This document shows, one piece after another, positions 42,141 through 50,245 of a stretch of DNA of 64,000 nt; positions within the stretch are counted from its first letter, which is position 1, and the number at the start of each line of letters is the position of its first letter. This DNA is from Bacteroidota bacterium (GTDB lineage Bacteria > Bacteroidota > Bacteroidia > Bacteroidales > UBA6013): assembly GCA_020048645.1 (NCBI GenBank), contig JAIFMG010000041.1, positions 1 through 64,000 of the forward strand, written 5' to 3'. Made by a program: the position numbers and the translations under genes. The notes under the pieces were generated by a model that did not search any database, had not been told where the DNA came from, and worked only from the letters and a program-made list of their open reading frames with translations.

Positions 42141-43706
42141 ATGCGCAAAATCCTGCTCCTGCTCTGCCTTGTGCCGCTCGGCGCCCTCGAGGCCTCGGCC
42201 CAAAAAGGCCTGCTCTCGGCCAGCGACCTAGCCCGCTGCCAGGTGTTCACGAGCCTAGAGCAGGCCCTAGAGCAGGCCGACACGGCCTATCGGCTCGACC
42301 TGAGCGGGCAAGGCCTCGCGGCGCTGGACCCCCGCGTCAAGCAGTTGGCCAAGCTCCAGGTGCTCGACCTGTCGGACAACGCCCTGCAAAGCCTGCCGGC
42401 GGCCATCCAGCAACTGGGCCGGCTCCAGGTGCTCGACCTTTCCAACAACCGTTTCGACAGCCTGCCGCAGGCCATCGGCTATTTCCCCTACATCCAGCGG
42501 GTTGACCTCTCGGACAACCGGCTGGCGGACCTGCCCGCCAGCATGGCCAACCTGCGCGAGCTCAAGGAGCTGGACCTGGCGCGCAACCAGCTCGCGCGCC
42601 TGCCGGATGCCCTCCGCTTCATGGAAGGCCTGGAGCAGCTCGACTGCGAGGGCAACCGCATCAACGAGCTGCCCAACTTCCTGGCCGCGCTGGTCAAGGT
42701 GCGCGACTTCGACCTCGACTACAACCTGCTGGTGGCCTTGCCCACCGAAATCGGCGCCATGGCCTCGCTGCGCCGGCTCGAAATCAAGCACAACCGCCTG
42801 ACGGCCATCCCGGCCAGCATGGGCCAGCTCAACTACCTCGAGCAGCTCGACCTCTCGTTCAACCTCCTGACCATCCTGCCCGAGGAGCTCGGCAACATGT
42901 ACGGCCTGCGGCACCTCAGCCTGCACCACAACCTGCTGCGCTGGATCCCCTGGACCATCGGCGACCTCTCGGGCCTCGAGACCCTCGAGATCTACGCCAA
43001 CCAGATACAGGGCCTGCCCAAGGAGATCGGCAACCTCTTCTCGCTGGAGCTGCTCGACGCCTGGGGCAACCAGATCCAGCGCCTGCCCGTGGAGATCGCC
43101 TACCTCGAGTACGTCGAGAAGATGGACCTCTCGCACAACCGCATCGACAGCCTGCCCGAGGCCCTGGCCTACCTGCCCAAGCTCAAGTTCCTCTTCCTGG
43201 GCGACAACCGCATCGCCAGCCTGCCGCCCGAAATCGCCAAGATGGAGGCCCTGCGCTACCTCCACCTCGAAAACAACCTGCTGCGCGAGCTGCCCGAGGG
43301 CCTGGGCCAACTGGCCGAGCTGGAATCGCTGAAGCTCGACGGCAACCTGCTGGCCCAACTGCCCGAGGCGGTGCTGGCCCTGCCCAAGCTGGGCTACCTC
43401 GGCCTCGCGGGCAATCCGCTCGAAAGCCTGCCCGTAGTCGCCGCCGGATCGGCGCCGCTGCTGCGCGGGCTCGACTGTGGCGGGCTGGACCAACTGGCAG
43501 ACCCCGGCGCGCTCTGGAGCTGGCTGGGGTCCTTCCCCGAAGTGGAATCGCTCTGGCTGCGCGCCGCGGGGCAGGCCGAGCTGGCCCAGAAGTGTGCCGG
43601 CCTGCCGCCTCTCTCCTTCCTGGATGTTTCCGAAAACGGGCTGACGGCCCGACAACTGGCGGCGCTGCGCCAAGCCCGCCCAGGCTGCATGACGGTCTCG
43701 GACTAG
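42141..43706 (+). CDS. Exported leucine-rich repeat protein
   Basis: 521 residues from ATG at 42141, which gives a short clean signal peptide (MRKILLLLCLVPLGALEASA). An upstream ATG at 42105 overlaps the xseB stop and would add 12 residues; it cannot be excluded. The mature protein is about 16 bacterial LRRs of 23 residues ('L..L..LDLSNNRFDSLP' type) from residue 55 to about 440, capped by a less regular C-terminal region. The LRR arc is a protein-interaction surface. No kinase, TIR or sorting domain is seen. The export signal points to a periplasmic or surface role; the binding partner is unknown. Confidence 0.88.
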   Translation: MRKILLLLCLVPLGALEASAQKGLLSASDLARCQVFTSLEQALEQADTAYRLDLSGQGLAALDPRVKQLAKLQVLDLSDNALQSLPAAIQQLGRLQVLDLSNNRFDSLPQAIGYFPYIQRVDLSDNRLADLPASMANLRELKELDLARNQLARLPDALRFMEGLEQLDCEGNRINELPNFLAALVKVRDFDLDYNLLVALPTEIGAMASLRRLEIKHNRLTAIPASMGQLNYLEQLDLSFNLLTILPEELGNMYGLRHLSLHHNLLRWIPWTIGDLSGLETLEIYANQIQGLPKEIGNLFSLELLDAWGNQIQRLPVEIAYLEYVEKMDLSHNRIDSLPEALAYLPKLKFLFLGDNRIASLPPEIAKMEALRYLHLENNLLRELPEGLGQLAELESLKLDGNLLAQLPEAVLALPKLGYLGLAGNPLESLPVVAAGSAPLLRGLDCGGLDQLADPGALWSWLGSFPEVESLWLRAAGQAELAQKCAGLPPLSFLDVSENGLTARQLAALRQARPGCMTVSD

Positions 43707-43770
43707 CGAGGCCCCAGTCGGCAAGGCTGGCCATAAATCATTATCTTCGCGAAACAAAAAGACAACGCAC

Positions 43771-44916
43771 ATGATCATCGCCAACCCCATCTTCGACGTG
43801 GTCTTCAAGCGGCTGATGCAGGACGAGAAAGTCGCCAAGTTCTTCATTTCGACACTGCTCGGGCAACCCGTGGTGAGCCTCTCGTTATTGCCCCAAGAAA
43901 GAGTCTTGTCCGATACCGACAAGACGCTGCGGCTCTACCGGCTCGACTTCGTTGCCAACATCCGCCTGGAGGACGGCAGCCTCAAGAAAGTGCTGATCGA
44001 GGTTCAGAAGTCGCTGGAGTCCATCGACATCATGCGCTTCCGCAACTACCTGGCCGACCAGTACAAGACCCTGGACCTGATGATGGGCAAGCCTAAGCCC
44101 TTGCCCATCACGACGATCTACCTGCTGGGCGACAACGTTCCGGGCATCGAGACGCCCTGCCTCCGGGTCGAGCGGGTTTACACCGACATGGTCAACAACA
44201 AGATCGTCGAGACCCGCAGCGACTTCATCGAAAAGCTGACCCACGACAGCTACGTCGTGCAGATGGGACGAACCAACCCGAAGGTGAACACGGTGCTTTC
44301 GAGGCTGCTGAGCATCTTCGAGCAAGACAACTTCGCAGACGACAAGGGCGTTACCAAGTACTATGTCGAATCCGTCGAAGACGAAGGCATCAAGCGCATC
44401 ACCGACATCCTGCAATTCGTGGGGACCAACCCCGAAGAACGGCAGCGGATCGAAGGCGAACAGGAAGTCTGGCGAACCTATTATGCCCATTTCGGTGAAA
44501 AGGAGGATGAGCTTGCCCAAAAAGTCCAGGCCCACTTGGACGTGATCGTCAAGCAAAACCAAACCATCGAGCAGCAAAACAAAGTGGTGGAAGAGCAAAG
44601 CAGGGCCATCGAAGAGCAGCAGAAAGTGATGGAAGACCAGCAGAAAGCCATGGAAGACCAGCAGAAAGCCATGGAAGACCAGCAGAAAGCCATGGAAGAC
44701 CAGCAGAAAGCCATGGAAGAGAAAGCGATGGAAGACCAGCAGAAAGCGATAGAAGACCAGCAGAAAGCGATAGAACGTCAACAAAAAGACATGGACGAGC
44801 TTCGGCAGATGATGAGGGAGCAAATGCGCATGATGGAGGAGCAGCGTAGGACTGCCGCAGAGAAAGACCAGCAGATCGAAGCGCTGCGGCGCAGGCTCGA
44901 CCCCGACAAGGGCTGA
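43771..44916 (+). CDS. Rpn/PD-(D/E)XK-family nuclease (transposase_31-like) with coiled-coil tail
   Basis: 381 residues. The N-terminal 250 residues match the Rpn family of recombination-promoting nucleases: 'NPIFDVVFKRLM' opening, then the PD-(D/E)XK-like core with Asp59 ('YRLDFVANI') and Glu77/Gln79 ('VLIEVQKS'). Residues 255-375 are a Gln/Glu/Lys coiled coil containing tandem copies of 'MEDQQKA'. Rpn proteins cleave DNA weakly and raise RecA-independent recombination; variation of the tail length by repeat number is known for relatives. It is a single gene, convergent with the amylase gene 24 bases away. A TATCTTCG -7-like element lies at 43742-43749. Confidence 0.9.
   Translation: MIIANPIFDVVFKRLMQDEKVAKFFISTLLGQPVVSLSLLPQERVLSDTDKTLRLYRLDFVANIRLEDGSLKKVLIEVQKSLESIDIMRFRNYLADQYKTLDLMMGKPKPLPITTIYLLGDNVPGIETPCLRVERVYTDMVNNKIVETRSDFIEKLTHDSYVVQMGRTNPKVNTVLSRLLSIFEQDNFADDKGVTKYYVESVEDEGIKRITDILQFVGTNPEERQRIEGEQEVWRTYYAHFGEKEDELAQKVQAHLDVIVKQNQTIEQQNKVVEEQSRAIEEQQKVMEDQQKAMEDQQKAMEDQQKAMEDQQKAMEEKAMEDQQKAIEDQQKAIERQQKDMDELRQMMREQMRMMEEQRRTAAEKDQQIEALRRRLDPDKG
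44608..44790 (+). repeat. 21-bp coding tandem repeat in the Rpn gene
   Basis: Units begin near 44629, 44650, 44671 and 44692 and are identical or nearly so (core atggaagaccagcagaaag). A 15-base shortened unit follows at 44713, with further units at 44728, 44749 and 44770. Each full unit encodes seven residues (MEDQQKA), keeping the coiled-coil heptad in register. Confidence 0.92.
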
Positions 44917-44940
44917 AACCCGCGCCCAGCGTTCCTCGGT

Positions 44941-46167
44941 TCAGGCCTTGACCCAGATTTCCCAATCCTGGCCCGCCATTTTCCACTGGAAGGCGCCTTC
45001 GGGCTGCCATCCGGGCTGGCCGATGCGCAGGAGGGTGTTGTCGTTGCAGAGGGCCACGTAGCGGTGCCGGTCGGCCACCAGGATGCGGAGGCTGCTGTTG
45101 GCTCGGATTCCTTGCTGCCCGCGCAAAGCCACCAGGGCCTCGATGGTTTTCCGCAATTCGGGTCCCCAGTCGAAGAGGTGGGGCCAGTAAACGCAAGGGG
45201 TTCCGGGATGGGTGAGCAGGTAGGCGTAGCCCGTCTCGACCTTTTCGGAAGGGAAAGGCCAATGGTTCTGTCCGCCGTCGGGCGAGGGTCCGGTGTCGTG
45301 GTTGTCGAGGAAGGTCACGGTGGCCTTGGGGTTCTTGCCCAGGCATCCGCAGGCGCGCCCCATGCTGTCGCGGAGCCTCCAGTACTCGCCCTTGCGCAAG
45401 GCGAGCATGAGCTGCCATTTGGTGGTGAAGTCGAAGACGGCGGAAAGGTTCTGTGTGGCTTCGACCCAATGGAGCAGGCCGTCGCGGTGGTCGTCCACCA
45501 CTTGGCCTCCGCCGTGGTAGTCGCCCTGGATGTCGGGCCAGAGCTCGCCGACGCTGAAGTAGGGCTCGGTGGCCTGGTTGTAGAGGGTGATGAACTTGGG
45601 CAGGAAGCCTTTGACGTAGTCGTAGCGCCAGGCCGAGAAGCCCACGTCGTCGCGCAGCCAGTTGAGCCAGTGGATGATGGCCTTCTGGACGGCGGGGTTG
45701 CTGTGGTCGAGGTCGCGGCCGGCGTGGAAGTCGGCGCCGGTATCCTTGCTGCCCGAGCCGACGCCCCACTCGTCGTTGGCCGTTACGGCGGCCTTGTTGT
45801 CGCCGAAGCTGGGGCTGGAAAAGTCCGCCCAGTTGTTGGTGCCGACGCGGTGGTTGACCACGATGTCGGCCATGCAGCGGACGCCGTTTTGGCGGAGGGC
45901 GGCGACGGCCTCGCGCAGCTCTTGCTCCGAGCCGTGGTCGGAGTTGAGGTTGTACCACTCGGAGGGCAGGTATCCGGTTCCGCCGGTTGACTTCGAGACG
46001 GGCGGGAACCAGACCATGGTGAAGCCCATCCGGGCTATCTCAGGCGCGAGGCGGTGGAGGATGTTCCAGGTTCCGTGTCGCCAGGTCTCCCAGTGGAAGC
46101 CTTGAAGGAAGATGTCGCTTCCGTTGCCCAGCGGAGGCGCCGGAAGGTTGGTGGTGTTGGGGCTCAT
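44941..46167 (-). CDS. Alpha-amylase, GH13 family, cytoplasmic
   Basis: 408 residues from ATG at 46167 (MSPNTTNLPAPPLGNGSD...); the frame is open further upstream without protein-like sequence. The four GH13 regions are present: 'DIVVNH' (I), 'FSAWRYDYV' with nucleophile Asp183 (II), 'SVGELW' with acid/base Glu208 (III) and 'FLDNHDT' with Asp291 (IV). The domain after the barrel is short. No signal peptide is visible, so intracellular alpha-1,4-glucan breakdown is expected. No maltose transport, glycogen or SusCD genes lie nearby. It is divergent from the TSUP permease and convergent with the Rpn gene. Confidence 0.93.
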   Translation of the reverse strand: MSPNTTNLPAPPLGNGSDIFLQGFHWETWRHGTWNILHRLAPEIARMGFTMVWFPPVSKSTGGTGYLPSEWYNLNSDHGSEQELREAVAALRQNGVRCMADIVVNHRVGTNNWADFSSPSFGDNKAAVTANDEWGVGSGSKDTGADFHAGRDLDHSNPAVQKAIIHWLNWLRDDVGFSAWRYDYVKGFLPKFITLYNQATEPYFSVGELWPDIQGDYHGGGQVVDDHRDGLLHWVEATQNLSAVFDFTTKWQLMLALRKGEYWRLRDSMGRACGCLGKNPKATVTFLDNHDTGPSPDGGQNHWPFPSEKVETGYAYLLTHPGTPCVYWPHLFDWGPELRKTIEALVALRGQQGIRANSSLRILVADRHRYVALCNDNTLLRIGQPGWQPEGAFQWKMAGQDWEIWVKA

Positions 46168-46299
46168 GCTTGTTCGTTTTGTTTCGGTCTTGAAGATAGA
46201 AAGTCGCCGCCAATCGGCAAGCGCCCCTGCAAAAAAAACCTTCGCGGGTCGAGGTGCCAAGCCCCGAAGGCGGGCTGGCATTGGGTATTTTCGGGAGCA

Positions 46300-47082
46300 A
46301 TGATTAACATCGCGGCCAAAAATAAGCCGATGGACTGGCAAGATTACTTGATACTTTTCGCGGTGGGCGTGCCTGTCGGCCTGGTGAACACGGTGGCGGG
46401 AAGCGGCTCGCTGGTGAGCCTGGCCGTGATGATGTGGATGGGCATGCCCGCGGGCCTGGCCAACGGCACCAACCGGGTGGCGGTGCTGATGCAGACCTTC
46501 GTGGGGGCGGCCCGCTTCGGCCAGGCCAATGTGCTGGAATGGCGCCAGGGCCTCTGGTTCTCCCTGCCGGCCATCGTCGGAGCGCTGGTGGGCGCGCGGC
46601 TGGCCTTGGACATCGACGAACAGATGATGCGGCAGACCATCGCCTTCCTGCTGGTGTTCATGTTCTTCCTGGTGCTGGTGCGTCCGCAGCGCTGGCTGCA
46701 TGGCAAGGAGGGCCAGGCCAGCCAGCGTCCCAACGCCTGGCAGTCGGTCATCTTCTTCCTGATCGGCGTCTATGGCGGCTTCATCCAGGCGGGCGTGGGC
46801 TTCTTCCTGATAGCCGGGCTGGTGCTGAGCGCGGGCTTCGACCTGGTGAAGTCGAACGCCATGAAGCTGCTCATCAGCTTCATCTTCACGCCTTTCACGC
46901 TGGTGGTCTTCGTCTGGGACGGCCAGGTCGATTGGCTGTCGGGCTTCGCGCTGGGGCTGGGCAGCATGCTGGGGGCCTTGGCGGGTGCGGCCCTGGCCCT
47001 GCGCGGCGGGAGCGGCCTGATCAGGGTGATGCTGATGGTGATGCTCGTGGCCTCGGCCCTGCACATGTTCGGCCTGTTCTGA
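46300..47082 (+). CDS. TSUP (TauE/SafE) family membrane transporter
   Basis: 260 residues from ATG at 46300; an ATG at 46330 is a second option. Eight hydrophobic helices are present in two repeats, with family motifs 'GLVNTVAGSGSLVSLAVMM' and 'GVYGGFIQAGVGFFLIAGL'. TSUP proteins are thought to export or import sulfur-containing or small organic anions (sulfite, sulfoacetate, thiosulfate). No sulfur-metabolism genes are adjacent, so the substrate is unassigned. It is divergent from the amylase gene with about 130 bases between the starts; a plus-strand TATTTTCG lies only 7 bases before the start and is doubtful. Confidence 0.9.
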   Translation: MINIAAKNKPMDWQDYLILFAVGVPVGLVNTVAGSGSLVSLAVMMWMGMPAGLANGTNRVAVLMQTFVGAARFGQANVLEWRQGLWFSLPAIVGALVGARLALDIDEQMMRQTIAFLLVFMFFLVLVRPQRWLHGKEGQASQRPNAWQSVIFFLIGVYGGFIQAGVGFFLIAGLVLSAGFDLVKSNAMKLLISFIFTPFTLVVFVWDGQVDWLSGFALGLGSMLGALAGAALALRGGSGLIRVMLMVMLVASALHMFGLF

Positions 47083-47154
47083 ATTGCGCCTTCGCGGGAC
47101 TGGCAAGCCATTTGACGAAAAAGATCGCCCCGAAACCAAAATGACAACCGCGCC

Positions 47155-47466
47155 ATGAAGAAAACGCTCGAACTGCTTGGCCTGCTGGTCCTGGCCCTGC
47201 TCCAGTTGCCCTCGCTGTTCTTCCTTGGCTCGATGGGCCTTGACGCCCTCTCGGAAGGCAGTCCTTCGGGAACGGATTGGCTCGAGTACATCGCTCCCCC
47301 CGTGCTGGCCCTGGTGGCGCTGGCGCTGGGCGGCTGGCTCCTGCCGAAGGTCCTCTCGGGGACGCCCCGCCAGAGGGCCTGGTGGGCCTTCGGCCTTGTC
47401 GCCTCGTTCTCATTCTTCATCAGCGCCGCGCTCCTGCTTAGCGCCTTGGCCTACGCCTTCATGTGA
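47155..47466 (+). CDS. Small membrane protein (103 aa), function unknown
   Basis: 103 residues with three hydrophobic segments (about 6-27, 46-64 and 77-101) separated by short charged loops. The start MKKTLELLGLLVLALLQLP could also be a signal anchor. No family is recognised. It follows the TSUP gene after 72 bases on the same strand and may be in its transcript. The next gene has its own promoter. Confidence 0.65.
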   Translation: MKKTLELLGLLVLALLQLPSLFFLGSMGLDALSEGSPSGTDWLEYIAPPVLALVALALGGWLLPKVLSGTPRQRAWWAFGLVASFSFFISAALLLSALAYAFM

Positions 47467-47497
47467 GCCCGGGCCCGCGGGCGATGGGCGCCTCCTC

Positions 47498-47528
47498 TTG
47501 GGCGGTTTTGAAAAAAACGGTACCTTTG
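47498..47528 (+). promoter_or_regulatory. Bacteroidota-type promoter for the small membrane protein/DUF697/ParA group
   Basis: TTG at 47498-47500, a 20-base spacer, then TACCTTTG at 47521-47528, a full match to the consensus. The leader to the ATG at 47660 is about 125 bases and shows no strong structure. Confidence 0.7.
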
Positions 47529-47659
47529 GGAAGCCAGTCGCCCGCTTGGCAACCGCTGGAAATCAGGCCTTGGACATGAATCCACGGCTGGCTAGGCCCG
47601 CGCTTTCATGCCTTTGTCTTGTTGGCGCTGGCCCTCGGCTTCGAATCGAAATTTGCCCC

Positions 47660-47953
47660 ATGCAGAACTTTAGAACCAAAAGGCTGATAATCTTGCTGTT
47701 CACGCTCATCGCCGCGGTGCTGGCCGTGGTCTCGGCCATTTTCTCGACCCAGGCGCTCGGCTGGCTGACCCGCGCGGGAAGCCTGCTGGCCATGCTGCTC
47801 ATGGCCCTGGCCATCTGGCAGGGCTGGCGGCTGGACCGCCACCTCGCGAGCCGCGAGGAAGACCGGCACTGGAGGATCTACATGGCCTTCTACTTCCCCG
47901 GCCTGATCGTCTTCTTCGCCACCTTCAGCCTGCTCATCATCGAAACTGCCTGA
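47660..47953 (+). CDS. Small membrane protein (97 aa), function unknown
   Basis: 97 residues from ATG at 47660; the longer open frame upstream is a shadow. Three hydrophobic stretches (about 10-30, 37-53 and 73-94) are separated by an Arg/Glu-rich loop ('LDRHLASREEDRHW'), giving a small inner-membrane protein. No family recognised. It is 55 bases upstream of the DUF697 gene, and is the first gene after the promoter at 47498-47528, so it may be co-expressed with DUF697 and ParA. Confidence 0.65.
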   Translation: MQNFRTKRLIILLFTLIAAVLAVVSAIFSTQALGWLTRAGSLLAMLLMALAIWQGWRLDRHLASREEDRHWRIYMAFYFPGLIVFFATFSLLIIETA

Positions 47954-48008
47954 TCCTCGGCCCCTAGTGGCGAATCAACGGCATCCACCCCAAAAAGAAA
48001 GAAAAAAA

Positions 48009-48518
48009 ATGGACGACGACAAACCCAAGGCGGGCCACGGGCTCGGAGGATGGAAGGACGTGCGGGCCAAGACCATCGTGGCCGAAAAGGTGCTCAAGTC
48101 GATGGGCGCGGGCATCATCCCCCTGCCGCTGGTGGACCTGGCGGTGCTGACCAAGATCCAGATGGACATGCTGCACGAGTTCTGCGCGCTCTACGAGGCC
48201 GACTACAACGAGGTCTCGGGCAAAGCGCTGATCTCGACCCTGACCTCGGGGCTGATCTCGCGGGGGGCGGCCAGCCTGATCAAGAGCATCCCCGGCGTGG
48301 GCACCCTGATCGGCGGGGTGTCGAGCGCGGTGCTGTTCGGGGCCTCCACCTACGCCATGGGCAGCGTCTTCAAGAAGTACCTGACCGAGAAGGGCAACCT
48401 GGCGGGCATCAGCCTCGACGAGGCCAAGTCGTTCTACAAGAGCGCCTTCGAGAAAGGCAAGCAGGTGGCCAAAGACCTGCGCGACAAGACCCGGACCGAC
48501 AAGGACATCGAACTTTGA
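48009..48518 (+). CDS. DUF697-family membrane-associated protein
   Basis: 169 residues from ATG at 48009; a GTG at 47967 is possible but weaker. The sequence 'AKTIVAEKVLKSMGAGIIPLPLVDLAVLTKIQMDML' (residues about 22-57), then 'GKALISTLTSGLISRGAASLIKSIPGVGTLIGGVSSAVLFGAS', matches the DUF697 domain often found behind GTPases (YcjF/Era-like). Here it is stand-alone, with an amphipathic hydrophobic centre and a charged C-terminal tail. DUF697 regions are thought to insert in membranes. The ParA-like gene starts 12 bases after its stop, so the pair likely forms a functional unit. Confidence 0.85.
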   Translation: MDDDKPKAGHGLGGWKDVRAKTIVAEKVLKSMGAGIIPLPLVDLAVLTKIQMDMLHEFCALYEADYNEVSGKALISTLTSGLISRGAASLIKSIPGVGTLIGGVSSAVLFGASTYAMGSVFKKYLTEKGNLAGISLDEAKSFYKSAFEKGKQVAKDLRDKTRTDKDIEL

Positions 48519-48529
48519 GCCCCGCCGCC

Positions 48530-49468
48530 ATGCAAGCCAAACCCTACCGCCTGAGCCTGGCCGAGCTGGCCGTGCTGACCCGCCGGACCGAGAAGCAGGC
48601 CCGGCAACTGCTGGAGCCGCACGAGTGCGAATCGGCCAGCACCCGCCTGGGATGGGTGGAGCCCGCGGCCGTGCGGCGGCTGCTCGCCGAGCGCGGGCAC
48701 GGCTTCGGCTTCACGGTCTCGGCGCACATCAACCTGCGCGGCGGCATCGGCAAGACCACCAGCGCCGCAAGCCTGGCCAGCCGCGCGGCCCAGTACGGCT
48801 ACCGCGTGGCCCTGCTCGACCTCGACCCGCAGGGCTCGGCCTCGCTGCTTTTCGACAAGCTGCCCCAGGAGCAGGAGCCCATCTTCTACGACGTCTGGGC
48901 ACGGCCCGAGCAGGACCTGCCCCCGGCCCTCAAGCCCATCCAGGACGGCTTCGCGCTCCTGCCTTCGAGCCTGGAGAACGCCCTGCTCGACTCTAGCCTC
49001 TCGAAGCCGGCCAACCTCAAGCAGGCCGTGGCCTCCAGCGTCAAGGTGCTGCGCCAGTTGGGCTACGACCTGGTGGTCATCGACTGCCCGCCCTCGCTGG
49101 GCGCGGCCACCATCTCGTCGATCTGCGCCGCCGACCGCGTGGTCATCCCGGTCTGGAGCGACCCCTTCTCGTTCAAGGGCCTGGAGCTGACCCTCGAGGA
49201 GATACAGTCCATCACCGAGACCTTCTCGCTGGCGGCGCCCCGCGTGGTGCTGCTTTATTCGCGTTTCGACAAGCGCGAGAAGATCGGCGTGGAAGCCCTG
49301 GAGCTGCTCCGCGCCCAGCACCCCGACAAGCTGGCGCCCATGCCCATCCGCACCAGCAGCGAGTTCTCGAAGGCCCTGCAAAGGCACCAGACCATCTTCG
49401 CCGAGGCCGCCCGCAACACCGCCCGCGACGACTACGACGCCTTCACGCGCCACCTGCTGGGCTTCTGA
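48530..49468 (+). CDS. ParA/MinD-like ATPase with N-terminal helix-turn-helix and altered Walker A
   Basis: 312 residues from ATG at 48530. Residues 8-55 form a MerR/HTH-like start ('SLAELAVLTRRTEKQARQLL'), followed by a ParA core. Walker A is 'LRGGIGKTT' (69-77): the first Lys of the deviant KGGxGKT motif is Arg70, while Lys75 is kept. Switch I 'DLDPQGSAS' and Walker B 'LVVIDCPPSLG' are normal. ParA ATPases move DNA or protein cargo by dynamic ATP-dependent binding. No parB or parS-like gene follows, so it is more likely a cargo-positioning ATPase than a chromosome-partition one. The DUF697 partner is 12 bases upstream. Confidence 0.9.
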   Translation: MQAKPYRLSLAELAVLTRRTEKQARQLLEPHECESASTRLGWVEPAAVRRLLAERGHGFGFTVSAHINLRGGIGKTTSAASLASRAAQYGYRVALLDLDPQGSASLLFDKLPQEQEPIFYDVWARPEQDLPPALKPIQDGFALLPSSLENALLDSSLSKPANLKQAVASSVKVLRQLGYDLVVIDCPPSLGAATISSICAADRVVIPVWSDPFSFKGLELTLEEIQSITETFSLAAPRVVLLYSRFDKREKIGVEALELLRAQHPDKLAPMPIRTSSEFSKALQRHQTIFAEAARNTARDDYDAFTRHLLGF

Positions 49469-49612
49469 GCCCCAGTAGCTTTCGATGGTGCAATATACCA
49501 ATGGCCAGCACCGGGCAAAATTTCGATCGAGGTGGACGTTGAGGATACGGATTGGGTGGGGTTTGCTGAAATAGCCAATCTTCCTCAAAACTTGCTTTTC
49601 CATCCATTTTGC
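49469..49612. other. Intergenic stretch after the ParA gene
   Basis: A short AT-richer stretch with no clear hairpin terminator and no supported gene. It runs into the dispersed repeats that start at 49613. Confidence 0.5.
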
Positions 49613-49730
49613 ATCGCAAATTCATGGGCTATCATAAGGTAATAAGGTTATTTTGACTCCGCCGATTGATTTTCTACTAAGGTTTTACCCAAAAATAAGG
49701 TCTTATACCGAGTTGCGTTCGATGGTGATG
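49613..49730 (-). repeat. Inverted copy of the ~120-bp repeat at 39085-39208
   Basis: Read on the minus strand it gives 'ttgggtaaaaccttagtaga' and 'gtcaaaataaccttattacc' in the same order as the 39-kb copy, with a 'catcgaacgcaact' box on the outer side. The two copies lie in opposite orientation about 10.5 kb apart. Confidence 0.85.
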
Positions 49731-49859
49731 AATACAAATCGGCAGCACCCTTCGATAATGGGAAGATTCGGGGCGAATCCCGAAGGGATGGGATTGTTGT
49801 AGCCAGCCCAGCGCGGGTTGGAGGGGAACCCTGGAGGGGTGGCATTGTCTGGCCCATCC

Positions 49860-49930
49860 TCCCGATGAGGACAATTCCACCCCTCCGGGGTTGGGCGAGT
49901 TTTCAAGGCAATCCATCACCCTTGAACGCG
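49860..49930 (+). repeat. Palindromic repeat related to 38985-39110
   Basis: 'gatgaggacaattccacccc' is followed by a 'cccctccgggg' hairpin and 'aaggcaatccatcaccc'. This has the same order as at 38.99-39.11 kb, with one hairpin instead of two. Confidence 0.75.
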
Positions 49931-49978
49931 ACTTTGTATGCGCCCAGGGGCGCCGCGCGGGCATTTTCCGCCCATCCC

Positions 49979-50019
49979 AAAGGAGAAAGACGGCCCGCGC
50001 GGGGTCGTCTTTCTCCTTT
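49979..50019 (-). terminator. Bidirectional terminator of the DUF2892 gene
   Basis: A 14-bp perfect stem (aaaggagaaagacg / cgtctttctccttt) with a 13-base GC-rich loop lies 20 bases beyond the stop at 50039. The A/T-rich stem ends can serve either direction. Confidence 0.8.
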
Positions 50020-50038
50020 GGCGAAGCGGCGCTTCCGC

Positions 50039-50245
50039 TCAGGACTTCTTCGGCAGGGTGCGGATGCCGAAGGGCAGGTAGAGCGGACAAAAGCGTATGA
50101 CCGAGGTCAGGACGAAAACGCCCGCCAAGACCAGCATGACGATGCCCAGCGTGCCCGCCAGCATGCCCATGAAGTAGGCCGCGACAATCGCCGCCGCGAT
50201 GACCAGGCGCACGCCCCGGTCCAGGTTGCCCATGTTTGCTTCCAT
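50039..50245 (-). CDS. DUF2892-family small membrane protein
   Basis: 68 residues from ATG at 50245 (MEANMGNLDRG...); the frame is open to 50479 without protein-like sequence. The family's 'MGNLDRGVRLVIAAAI' opening is present, with two hydrophobic helices and the ending 'RFCPLYLPFGIRT', as in the C-terminal membrane domain of YgaP-like proteins. The substrate or partner is unknown; a rhodanese-linked sulfur role has been proposed for YgaP but no rhodanese is fused here. A TATTTTTG -7-like element lies at 50331-50324 on the minus strand. Confidence 0.85.
   Translation of the reverse strand: MEANMGNLDRGVRLVIAAAIVAAYFMGMLAGTLGIVMLVLAGVFVLTSVIRFCPLYLPFGIRTLPKKS

Noticed and set aside
43771-44916. 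Rpn protein as evidence for an insertion sequence
   Set aside because: No terminal inverted repeats or target duplication could be seen around it; the family is usually not a true transposase.
46168-47139. N-terminal extension of the amylase frame up to 47139
   Set aside because: It lies antisense to the TSUP permease gene and has no protein character; the amylase domain begins at ATG 46167.
48530-49468. ParA gene as a marker of the chromosome origin or a plasmid
   Set aside because: No parB, parS-like inverted repeats, dnaA, gidAB or replication gene is nearby and the Walker A is atypical.
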